Made by a program: the position numbers and the translations under genes. A model generated the notes under the pieces. That model was not told the origin of the DNA and did no database searches. It saw nothing but the letters and a program-made list of their open reading frames with translations. From positions 1 through 64,000 of the forward strand of contig JBBQSD010000009.1 in the NCBI GenBank assembly GCA_038214135.1: a DNA stretch of 64,000 nucleotides, given 5' to 3'. Positions 43,653 to 51,277 of the stretch are shown here, one piece after another. The stretch is from JANLSE01 sp038214135. GTDB taxonomy: Bacteria; Chloroflexota; Chloroflexia; Chloroflexales; Roseiflexaceae. The stretch's first letter is position 1. Every line of letters starts with the position of its first letter.

Positions 43653-44231
43653 ATTGAATAAACAGTATTCAGAAGTCAGGAGTCAGAATAGCTGGCCCTT
43701 TCTCTAGAAACCGTTCCATTCGTTTCGGATGCTGCTGTGCGCGGCTCATACCTCGGCTGTGATCGATATGTGCTTGTGGCAGATTCGCTGGTTGTTTTGC
43801 TTGCTGGCGCGAAAGAATGTGATTGGCCCGCCAACGTCGGTTGGTCATGCCTCGGCTGTGATCGATATGTGCTTGTGACTGATCGCTCACCCCTTGCCCC
43901 GCTCGCAATGGGAGCAGGGCAGCACAGCCGATAATGGGGAATTGACAGTAGGAGTAAGCAGTACTGCATCGCGCCTTTGCAGATCCTGTAGCTACACGAT
44001 TATGCACCCAAAACCGATATTCGGCACGCCCGTAGCAGCACACGGCAGCACGGTATCTGCCACCTGGATGAATGGATGGAAGGGGTTAGAAGCACCACCG
44101 ACATTCTTTATACCAATCAGAAATGAGAAGTTCGCGGTTCGTATATTGTCCGCAGATGATGCAGTCAGTCGTTCTTGGTTCAGTGGTTCAGTGGTTCAGC
44201 ATTCCGACTCCTGACTCCTGACTTCTGACTC
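43653..44231. repeat. Repeat-rich gap between lysZ and the toxin-antitoxin locus
   Basis: AGTCAGGAGTCAGAATA at 43674-43690; a ~120-bp unit at 43746-43868 matching 39858-39980; CATGCCTCGGCTGTGATCGA at 43847-43866; inverse TCAGGAGT runs at 44205-44233. No gene is supported. Confidence 0.65.
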
Positions 44232-44705
44232 CTATACCAACGCAGCTTCCTGCAAGTTCTTGATCGTCAGTGTATAGGCGCGGGCAAATCCGCCGACATA
44301 GCGCGCCCCATCTGGGATGTAGCGGTATAGCCCGAAATCCGCAAAGTCAAATAGCATGGCGGCAGCGGGCAGGCGAGCCAGATAGATCGAACGGGCAGCG
44401 ACATATTCAGGAGTATCGTGTGGCAGGCTTGCCACTGCACCAGTGAGCGTGATGCGCGCCAGGGTTTGCACATCGTCGCGCTGATCATCTGGTTCGGCAA
44501 TCATCAATGAGGAATGTGGATCATTGGCGAGGTGGCGGGTATGCGGCGAGAGCCGACTCAGGTGCAACAGAAATCCGCCAAAATCTGGCTCTGGCGCGTA
44601 GGCCACAAACGAAACAAATGGCGCACCATCCTGCAATGTCCCAAGCGCGGCGCTACGCTGGCTGCGAATCAGGGTGGCAATATTGGTAAGCTCATCTGGT
44701 TTCAT
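44232..44705 (-). CDS. PPOX-fold FMN/heme-binding family protein
   Basis: A 157-aa pyridoxamine-phosphate-oxidase-like/HugZ-like split barrel (SQRSAALGTLQDGAPFVSFVAYAP...LLHLSRLSPHTRHLANDPHSSLMI; C-term DFGLYRYIPDGARYVGGFARAY). Such proteins bind flavin or heme; activity is unknown. ATG overlaps the hepT stop by 4 bp (ATGA), so it is a third gene of the MntA-HepT operon and not just a neighbour. AGACTCC-type repeats follow its stop. Confidence 0.85.
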   Translation of the reverse strand: MKPDELTNIATLIRSQRSAALGTLQDGAPFVSFVAYAPEPDFGGFLLHLSRLSPHTRHLANDPHSSLMIAEPDDQRDDVQTLARITLTGAVASLPHDTPEYVAARSIYLARLPAAAMLFDFADFGLYRYIPDGARYVGGFARAYTLTIKNLQEAALV

Positions 44706-45160
44706 AGTTGGGTATCAACACGTTCTGGGTGGGTATTGACCCACTGGCGATACGAATCGGCAACCAGTTCAAGATCACTGAGTTGCGATGTGCAGATCGC
44801 ATACAATTCGTCCGGGGTGATTTCATGATAATAATGAACCATTCGATTACGATAACCAGCCAATTGGATGAGCAGCGCGGCTACTTGTGCGTTGAGCACC
44901 TGCCGATCCCTGAGCCCTGCTGCAATTTCCTTATATTCCGTCACACCCTGACCGAAGCCCTTCGCCAGAATATGCCGACCAATATCGAGCAATGCTTCCA
45001 GAATTCGGCGCAAGCACGATTCGGCTGCCCAGATATTGCGGCGATCAGCCATAAATACTGCTTTATCAGCAAGCGGCAGAGTGCGTATTCCGTCAAGGCA
45101 CTCTGCTATCAGCGCTAGGCGATCGCCAACTACCCGCGAACTGATTCCTACTGGTATCAC
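44702..45160 (-). CDS. hepT: HepT-like HEPN toxin
   Basis: A 152-aa HEPN ribonuclease toxin. The motif R104-x4-H109-x-Y111 (RNRMVHYY) is the RX4HXY active site; Tyr111 is where MntA-type antitoxins add AMP. GTG start at 45160 overlaps the mntA stop (GTGA). The protein is helical throughout. It would cleave RNA when the antitoxin is lost. Confidence 0.85.
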   Translation of the reverse strand: MIPVGISSRVVGDRLALIAECLDGIRTLPLADKAVFMADRRNIWAAESCLRRILEALLDIGRHILAKGFGQGVTEYKEIAAGLRDRQVLNAQVAALLIQLAGYRNRMVHYYHEITPDELYAICTSQLSDLELVADSYRQWVNTHPERVDTQL

Positions 45161-45582
45161 GATACTCTCCGATAGATCAGATCCTGGCGCTCACGCTCAA
45201 GCGGGATGAGATCACCAGCCCGCCGTAGGACATACAGATCATATTCATCGGCGGCATGCTGATCATCGGCAAACAAGCGCTCGCCACGAATAACATTCGC
45301 CGCCAGAAAGGGATCGGCCTGAGCCAACAGAACGAGATCGACGCGAGTCACACCGAAGAATTCTTCTAAAGCCAGGGTGAACTGAAGCGTTTCACGAATT
45401 GTCCAGGAGATGTTTGGCGCAATGAGTACACCAATATCGACATCTGATGGGCCTGGTGCAAGCACAGATTGTTGCCCGATGATCCAGGCATACACGTCGC
45501 TGGCACGGCTGCCAAAGGCATACAGGATCACACTATGATGACGCCGACATAGTATTTCCAGCGCTTGCTGCTGTTCTGTCAT
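45157..45582 (-). CDS. mntA: MntA-like nucleotidyltransferase antitoxin
   Basis: A 141-aa minimal nucleotidyltransferase that would AMPylate HepT. G24-S25 (YAFGSRAS) and D47-x-D49 (PSDVDIGVL) form the active site, with a further Asp in RVDLVLL. The GS-to-DxD gap is 21 residues instead of the usual ~10 (extra YAWIIGQQSVLAPG), an unusual insertion. ATG 45582 chosen over an in-frame TTG at 45588. First gene of the mntA-hepT-PPOX operon, opposite in direction to the lys genes around it. Confidence 0.8.
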   Translation of the reverse strand: MTEQQQALEILCRRHHSVILYAFGSRASDVYAWIIGQQSVLAPGPSDVDIGVLIAPNISWTIRETLQFTLALEEFFGVTRVDLVLLAQADPFLAANVIRGERLFADDQHAADEYDLYVLRRAGDLIPLERERQDLIYRRVS

Positions 45583-45608
45583 GCTCAACCATCGATCATT
45601 TCTCGTAC

Positions 45609-45628
45609 GGGCGCGATATATCGCGCCC
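45609..45628. repeat. Perfect palindrome GGGCGCGATATATCGCGCCC
   Basis: Identical to 38484-38503. It lies between the divergent mntA and lysJ starts, 20 bp upstream of lysJ. It could be an operator or hairpin in this divergent promoter region, or just a mobile repeat. Confidence 0.85.
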
Positions 45629-45647
45629 CTGCTGAAAGGAACAACTC

Positions 45648-46841
45648 ATGAGTATCGCCATGATACCACACACCACCGACGAGATCATCGCTCTGGAATC
45701 GGCGCATACCGCTGGGTTCTACCCGAAGCGCCAGGTTGCAATTGTGCGCGGGCAGGGCGCAACGCTATGGGATGCCGATGGGCGCGAGTATATTGATTGT
45801 GTTGGCGGGCAGGGTGCCGCCAATCTCGGCCACGCGCATCCTGCTGTTGTGGCAGCCATTCAGGCACAGGCAGCGACGCTGATCAGCTGCCCGGAGATTT
45901 TTCATAACGACCAACGGGCTGCCTATCTCTCCGAACTGATTGCCGTGCTGCCGGATGGCATGGGCCGCGCATTCCTGTGCAATTCGGGTGCCGAAGCCAT
46001 TGAGGGTGCGCTCAAGATCGCCCGCTTGATCACCAACCGCCCGAATGTGATTGCGACGGTGCGTGGGTTCCATGGCCGCACGCTTGGTGCGCTCTCGGCC
46101 ACCTATGAACCAAAGTATCGTGAGCCATTCGCGCCATTATTGAGCGGGTTCAGCCATATCCCCTATGATAAGCTCGAAGCACTTGAGGCCGCCGTCAACG
46201 AACAGACAGCAGCAGTATTGATCGAGCCAATCCAGGGTGAGGGTGGCGTTCGCCCGGCCAGCCCTGGGTATCTGGATGGCGCACAGCGGATCTGCCATGA
46301 ACGAGGCGCGCTGCTGATTGTCGATGAAGTGCAGACTGGTTTTGGGCGAACGGGCACGCTGTTTGGGATTGAGCATGCTGGCATCACCCCCGACCTCATA
46401 GCGCTGGCTAAGTCGATTGCTGGCGGATTACCAATGGGTGCTGTTGCGATCCATAGCCGCTATGGCACACTGCCGCAGGGCAGCCACGGAACGACATTCG
46501 GAGGTGGGCCGCTGGTGTGTGCGGCAGCACGGGCGGTACTACAGGCCATGCGCGATGAAGAACTACCACGTCAGGCTGCCGAGAAGGGCGCATACCTCAT
46601 TGAACAACTGCGGGCGCTCAAACTCGCCAGGGTTCGTGAAGTACGTGGCATGGGCCTACTGGTTGGGTTGGAATTAAAGGAGCGGGTGCAGCCATTCCTG
46701 CCCGCCCTTATGGAATTGGGTGTATTGGCATTGCCAGCTGGCCCCAACGTACTGCGTTTGCTGCCCCCGCTGGTGATCAGCTATGCACAACTGGATCGAG
46801 TGGTGGTGGCTGTTGGTTCGGTACTACAAGGAGCAAAATGA
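45648..46841 (+). CDS. lysJ: LysW-aminoadipate semialdehyde aminotransferase
   Basis: A 397-aa class III PLP aminotransferase making LysW-lysine. IVDEVQTGFGRTGTLF and ALAKSIAGGLPMGA with the PLP Lys; NSGAEAIEGALKIAR. ArgD-like relatives are similar; clustering with lysW/X/Y/Z supports LysJ. ATG 45648 follows AAAGGAAC. The final hydrolase LysK is not in the window. Confidence 0.92.
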   Translation: MSIAMIPHTTDEIIALESAHTAGFYPKRQVAIVRGQGATLWDADGREYIDCVGGQGAANLGHAHPAVVAAIQAQAATLISCPEIFHNDQRAAYLSELIAVLPDGMGRAFLCNSGAEAIEGALKIARLITNRPNVIATVRGFHGRTLGALSATYEPKYREPFAPLLSGFSHIPYDKLEALEAAVNEQTAAVLIEPIQGEGGVRPASPGYLDGAQRICHERGALLIVDEVQTGFGRTGTLFGIEHAGITPDLIALAKSIAGGLPMGAVAIHSRYGTLPQGSHGTTFGGGPLVCAAARAVLQAMRDEELPRQAAEKGAYLIEQLRALKLARVREVRGMGLLVGLELKERVQPFLPALMELGVLALPAGPNVLRLLPPLVISYAQLDRVVVAVGSVLQGAK

Positions 46842-47641
46842 ATAGTATTCCGCGTTCACACACGATCATGTTCGCTATTATCTGTGCCGCTGCGCTACTG
46901 GTTGCCGTATTTGGTTCCTTCTTGCCTGTTGTGCTTGCGGATATGCTCTCGTGGCTGCAACTGCCGCCATTGCATGCCCGCTTCGTTGGTGCCCTGTATT
47001 TCTATGGTGCCATCTTTATGATTGGCTGTATGCGTGCGCGCTACCAGAGCGAGGTGCGCTATGCACTGATGATGATCGCGATCTGGACTGGCCTGCTGTT
47101 TGTTGTTTCGATCCTGAGCCTTGGTGCATTTGATTTTACACGCTTGCCAGTCTGGATCTGGTTTGCCTCCTATTCAATCTATCCAGTGATCGCGATGATA
47201 TTGACCTGGCGTGATCGCAACACCATAACCGTAGATCTCCCAGGGCCGCGCCTTGCAGGCTGGGCCTATACAGCACTGATCATCCAAGGATTGGTTGTTG
47301 GGCTGCTGGCGCTGGCGCTGTTGTTGATACCCGGAGTGATGGTTGCCGTCTGGCCGTGGAAGATCACGCCATTGCTCGCACAGACCTATGGTGGCCCATT
47401 ATTGGCCTATAGTGTTGGCAGTATTCTGTTTGCACGGCGGCGAACCTGGCTCGCGGTGCGGGCAGTCGTTCCAGCCATGTTTGTGTTTACTGCCGGAGTG
47501 TTGCTAGCTTCATTCATTCATCGTGGGCTGTTCTCTGCCAGTGATCTGGCCGACTGGATCTGGTTTCTGGCATTTGGAACGATGACGGCTCTGCTTGGTG
47601 CCATGACCGCCCGTGTGCTAGGGCTACAGCCTGGAGCATAA
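46838..47641 (+). CDS. Multi-pass membrane protein of unknown function
   Basis: A 267-aa protein with about seven membrane helices; not recognised. Its ATG overlaps the lysJ stop by 4 bp, so it is cotranslated with lysJ and may belong to the lysine operon, e.g. as a transporter or regulator (inference only). A terminator-like structure follows at about 47736. Confidence 0.75.
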   Translation: MNSIPRSHTIMFAIICAAALLVAVFGSFLPVVLADMLSWLQLPPLHARFVGALYFYGAIFMIGCMRARYQSEVRYALMMIAIWTGLLFVVSILSLGAFDFTRLPVWIWFASYSIYPVIAMILTWRDRNTITVDLPGPRLAGWAYTALIIQGLVVGLLALALLLIPGVMVAVWPWKITPLLAQTYGGPLLAYSVGSILFARRRTWLAVRAVVPAMFVFTAGVLLASFIHRGLFSASDLADWIWFLAFGTMTALLGAMTARVLGLQPGA

Positions 47642-47734
47642 AGCCCTATCAGCCAACTTTACCTATGAGGATACGTATGCCACATAGCTCTGAGAGACGT
47701 TCTATAGCATTCCTATTTGAGTTGTAAAGGCGCG

Positions 47735-47809
47735 TAGCGCAAAGCGGGGCTTGGGGCGCAGCCCCGAAAGAAATCTCCCCGCCCCTTTTTTACAAATCCG
47801 GTAGGATTG
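47735..47809 (+). terminator. Possible terminator plus shared 23-bp motif
   Basis: GCGGGG (47735-47740) with CCCCGC (47777-47782) encloses GGGGCT/AGCCCC and is followed by CCCT6 (to 47791). It could end the lysJ transcript. The adjoining ACAAATCCGGTAGGATTG (47792-47809) repeats the motif at 14088-14110. Confidence 0.45.
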
Positions 47810-47825
47810 CTATAGTAGTGAGTTT

Positions 47826-48476
47826 TTGCTGGATGAGAAGCCCTATGATCCATTGACATACGACAATCTGGGGAGAAGTATCTCAGAAGCATTGCTCAGA
47901 CGCCCTGCGCTACCTTTAGCGGCACTGCCACTATTCAATGGTGCTGGTATTTATGCGCTCTACTATGTTGGCGAGAAGAAGCCGTATGAGGCATATCTAC
48001 CACTTGCAGAAGCCCATAAAAATGCACCATTCAGCCGCCCGATCTATGTTGGTAAAGCGGAGCTTTCGGGCGCCCGAAAAGGTCGACGGGATGTTCAGTT
48101 GCTGGAAACGAAACTTGCTGATCGGTTACGCCAACATGCAAAGTCAATCAGTTCAGCCTACACAACACTGCATATTGATGACTTCTATTGTCATTATCTG
48201 ATCGTTGAGTCGGTGTGGATACCACTCGGCGAGAGTATTCTTATTAATCTCACAAGACCGGTTTGGAATATGGTTGTCGAGGGATTTGGCAATCATGATC
48301 CTGGAAGTGGTCGAGCGGCTGGCATTCGCCCAATGTGGGACACAATCCATCCAGGCAGAACGTGGTCAGAACGACTACCAGTACGTGCCGAGACAACAGA
48401 TAAGATTGATCAGCGCATCAAACGCTTCTTTGCAGGCGACACAACAGTAGTTTTACCTGAAACTCAGAATATCTGA
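47826..48476 (+). CDS. Eco29kI-family GIY-YIG restriction endonuclease
   Basis: A 216-aa type II nuclease; the Eco29kI prototype is 214 aa and cuts CCGCGG. GAGIYALYYVG...RPIYVGKAELSGARKG holds the GIY and YVG motifs, then LGESILIN (Glu) and RPVWNMVVEGFGNHDPGSGR, the family core. TTG start at 47826: no ATG or GTG exists between the upstream stop at 47802 and this codon; the rare start may keep levels low. Convergent with the partner methyltransferase, 10 bp apart. CCGCGG is present in the window, e.g. at 541 and 31892. Confidence 0.85.
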   Translation: MLDEKPYDPLTYDNLGRSISEALLRRPALPLAALPLFNGAGIYALYYVGEKKPYEAYLPLAEAHKNAPFSRPIYVGKAELSGARKGRRDVQLLETKLADRLRQHAKSISSAYTTLHIDDFYCHYLIVESVWIPLGESILINLTRPVWNMVVEGFGNHDPGSGRAAGIRPMWDTIHPGRTWSERLPVRAETTDKIDQRIKRFFAGDTTVVLPETQNI

Positions 48477-48486
48477 AGAAGGCAAC

Positions 48487-49731
48487 TTAGCGTAGCGCTA
48501 CTAGAGATTCTCCAACAACAGGATCTCTCAATAATGCATGCGGATCAGGAGAATGGGCTACTGTATCAACCTGAGCCAGAGATAGGTAGATATGGCGTGC
48601 GATGAACTCAGCCATTGCTATTGGGACAGCATTTCCCAATTGGCGGCGGCTTTCAGTCCAGGAGTTTGCAAAATACCATTCGTCAGGAAATGTCTGGATG
48701 CGTGCTAACTCACGTACCGTAAAATAACGCACGGTTCCATCATCGCGGCGAAGTATATTCTCACCGCCAGGATTACCATGGTCGCCAGCCTTGATTGCTT
48801 TCGCTGGCCAATCCCAAGGGCTACCAGTATGCCCAGGGTAGATTCGGGCATCCGGAATGCCAATGTGATTATCTATAAGCGGATGTGGATTGCGATTATT
48901 TGGCTCAGGGAGATCATGGAGAGCATCACGGACAGTTTGCCAGCGCTGCAATATTGGCTTCGACAAGCGAGCCAAGCGCTCGACCTGCCATCTGAAACGC
49001 TCAGGCACTGATTGGCTAGAAAGGCCATGCTCCTCCCAATAGCTCCCATCCACATATTGAGCATACAGGAGTGCTTCTTTCGTGTGCATAGGGGCTGGAA
49101 AAGCCCACCGAATACCCAGGTCACAACGGAATGCAACAATAAAAACGCGCTGCCGTTCCTGTGGCACTCCGAGATCAGCCGAATTATACAACTCAGCACT
49201 CACAAGGTATTGTTCGTCCTGCGGGAAGTGGGTGCGTTTATGGCGTATGGTCGACAAGCGCTCGGCATGCTCCCACCACGTCTCACCTGGAAATTGGGTA
49301 AGCATAGGCAAACGTAGCTGGTTCAAAATATACTCAAAATAAGGCCGGAAGTTTTCGCGCAATATCCCACGCACATTCTCAAGCAGAATTGCACGTGGAC
49401 GAATAGCTCGCACTGCTCGCAACACCTCGGGAAACATATTCCGCACATCAGCTTCGCCTGCATGTTTCCCGCCTAAACTGAACGGCTGACATGGAGCACC
49501 ACCTGCTAATAGATCAACTTTTCCTGCTGCACAATAGTCGGTATAATCTACATTCCGAACATCGGCTTCGATAACTGGCCAATGAACGCCTTCTATACAT
49601 CGCTGGACATTTAAGCGAAGAGTGTCACAAGCATCACGATCACGCTCAACTACCAGCAAGTGCTGAAAACCAGCTCGATGTGTTCCAAGTGCTAACCCAC
49701 CGGCTCCACTGAATAGCTCGATTGATCGCAT
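48487..49731 (-). CDS. DNA (cytosine-5)-methyltransferase of the Eco29kI-like system
   Basis: A 414-aa C5 methyltransferase that protects the partner's site. Motif I IELFSGAGGLALG, motif IV GGAPCQPFS with catalytic Cys, motif VI LLENVRG, motif VIII-like YNSADLGVPQERQRVFIV and C-terminal FANSWTESRRQLGNAVPIAMA. Start MRSIELF at 49731 follows AAGGACTAGTCGT; the frame can extend to 49767, but without a ribosome site. A 17-bp palindrome lies 40 bp upstream and may be an operator. Confidence 0.92.
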   Translation of the reverse strand: MRSIELFSGAGGLALGTHRAGFQHLLVVERDRDACDTLRLNVQRCIEGVHWPVIEADVRNVDYTDYCAAGKVDLLAGGAPCQPFSLGGKHAGEADVRNMFPEVLRAVRAIRPRAILLENVRGILRENFRPYFEYILNQLRLPMLTQFPGETWWEHAERLSTIRHKRTHFPQDEQYLVSAELYNSADLGVPQERQRVFIVAFRCDLGIRWAFPAPMHTKEALLYAQYVDGSYWEEHGLSSQSVPERFRWQVERLARLSKPILQRWQTVRDALHDLPEPNNRNPHPLIDNHIGIPDARIYPGHTGSPWDWPAKAIKAGDHGNPGGENILRRDDGTVRYFTVRELARIQTFPDEWYFANSWTESRRQLGNAVPIAMAEFIARHIYLSLAQVDTVAHSPDPHALLRDPVVGESLVALR

Positions 49732-49770
49732 ACGACTAGTCCTTAAATACCTGCTCATTGTTGCCATATA

Positions 49771-49787
49771 AAATCTACCATAGATTT
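49771..49787. promoter_or_regulatory. Palindrome upstream of the methyltransferase
   Basis: AAATCTA-CCA-TAGATTT, perfect 7-bp arms, 40 bp before the methyltransferase start. C5 methyltransferases of restriction systems often repress themselves by binding such sites; this is a candidate. Confidence 0.6.
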
Positions 49788-49943
49788 CATATATCCCTAC
49801 AACACGGTTCAGTGTAGTACATATTTTCTATATTGTCAAGAATATGTTCACATTAGATGACCATGTGGCTGCGCCGCACACTGATTGATGAAAATAGCCT
49901 TCGCTTTGCGTTTTCGGCTATCGGTCTAGCGGCTATCTTCATA

Positions 49944-51191
49944 TTAGCGTACACGCGAACTCGCATAGCGGATGCCGCTCTCCAGATCGCTGCGCGAGAC
50001 GAGATGCGACAGATCGATTCCCAGGCCGACGATCGTCTGGGCTAGTTCTGGCCGCAACCCGACCAAAACTGTCTCGGCTCCGAGGAGGCGGGCCGCGCCT
50101 GCCGCCTGGATGAGTGCGCCAGCCACATGGGTGTCCACCAATGGCACGCCAGTAATATCGATAATCAGGGTATGGGCGTGCTGGCGCTCAATTGCATGAA
50201 GCATCGTCTCGGTCAGTATCGCAGCTCGTTGATCATCGATCAGTCCAATCAATGGCAGCACAATCACGCCACGCATGATCGGCAGAACAGGGCTAGAGAG
50301 CGCCCGAATCGCCTCAGTCAGCTGATCCCGGGATGTGTTACTGGTGCGTAATTCAGCGAGTGTCTGTTCAAGCTCGCCAGCCCGCAGGGCAAGTGTAGAT
50401 TGCTGCTCCATGACAGAACGTTGGGCTTGGCCCAAGGCCAATTGCATTCGTCGTAGGGCGTTGGCCAGTGCGCCAAGCTCATCACGGCCCTGAATATCAA
50501 CCACATGGTCGAATTCACCACGGCCAATCGCTTCGGTTGCCAGCATCAGGCGCTTGATCGCCCGCCGGATTGGGATCGCGATTGCAGCCCAACCGGAAAA
50601 CATCACGCCAGCGGCAATCAGCGTTGCAGCGATAATGACGATCCAGGCGCGATTGAGGATCGCGCTGCTTTCGCGCAGGACAACACTAGTATCCTCGCGG
50701 CTGGCAGCCACCAGATCCGCGCTTGCAGCAGTAAGCTGGGTATAATCAATTTCGAGCTCACGATAGACAGCAAATGATCGAGCATAGATCCGCGATTGGC
50801 CGGTTGGAATCAGCTGATCCCACGTTTTACTCACAAACACTGGCCAGCCGGTTTGCAGGCGTGCCAATGGCTCACGATCATTTTCATCAACAAACTGTGA
50901 GTATGCCTCTAAAAGGCTGATCATGCGCTGTTCTGCCGCCCGCAGGCGAACTTGAACAGACAACTGATCTTGTTCACTAACAGCAGCAATATACGCCGAT
51001 TGGAGGATGCGGTAATCGGCCAGGGTTCGGCTGATCTGTTCAACAGTCGTCAGCGCTGGAATCACACGATCACCCAGTTTGGCAGCCTGATTGCTGATCG
51101 CAGAGAGTTGCACCAGGGCAAATCCGCCCACGGCACCAATCAGTACGAGGCTGGCAATCAGCGCAATCAGCAACTTTGTGCGAATCGACAT
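49944..51191 (-). CDS. HAMP-STAS signalling membrane protein (RsbR-like output)
   Basis: A 415-aa sensor. Membrane helix 1 (about 8-30), an extracellular four-helix bundle (30-185) with no recognised ligand motif, membrane helix 2 (about 186-210), HAMP (RDELGALANALRRMQ), a coiled coil, and a C-terminal STAS domain of RsbR type (PVLPIMRGVIVLPLIGLIDDQRAAIL...LIIDITGVPLVDTHVAGALI). The Thr/Asp phosphoacceptor region IDITGVPLVDT fits a stressosome-like partner switch. ATG at 51191 follows GGAGGT. Divergent from mrfA. Confidence 0.88.
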   Translation of the reverse strand: MSIRTKLLIALIASLVLIGAVGGFALVQLSAISNQAAKLGDRVIPALTTVEQISRTLADYRILQSAYIAAVSEQDQLSVQVRLRAAEQRMISLLEAYSQFVDENDREPLARLQTGWPVFVSKTWDQLIPTGQSRIYARSFAVYRELEIDYTQLTAASADLVAASREDTSVVLRESSAILNRAWIVIIAATLIAAGVMFSGWAAIAIPIRRAIKRLMLATEAIGRGEFDHVVDIQGRDELGALANALRRMQLALGQAQRSVMEQQSTLALRAGELEQTLAELRTSNTSRDQLTEAIRALSSPVLPIMRGVIVLPLIGLIDDQRAAILTETMLHAIERQHAHTLIIDITGVPLVDTHVAGALIQAAGAARLLGAETVLVGLRPELAQTIVGLGIDLSHLVSRSDLESGIRYASSRVR

Positions 51192-51277
51192 CGCAATACC
51201 TCCAATCGAGATCCATACTATTATCATAGCACCCTCAATCATTGGGTGCAGGAGCATCTGTGCTACAATAGTTCAAC

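Noticed and set aside
47826..48476. Depletion of CCGCGG as a sign of an active Eco29kI-like system
   Set aside because: CCGCGG occurs several times in the window (e.g. 541, 18229, 31892, 57262), so no avoidance is seen; methylation would protect these sites anyway.
49857..50045. Small plus-strand ORF over the end of the STAS gene
   Set aside because: It overlaps the STAS coding sequence in another frame, with no ribosome site and no family match.
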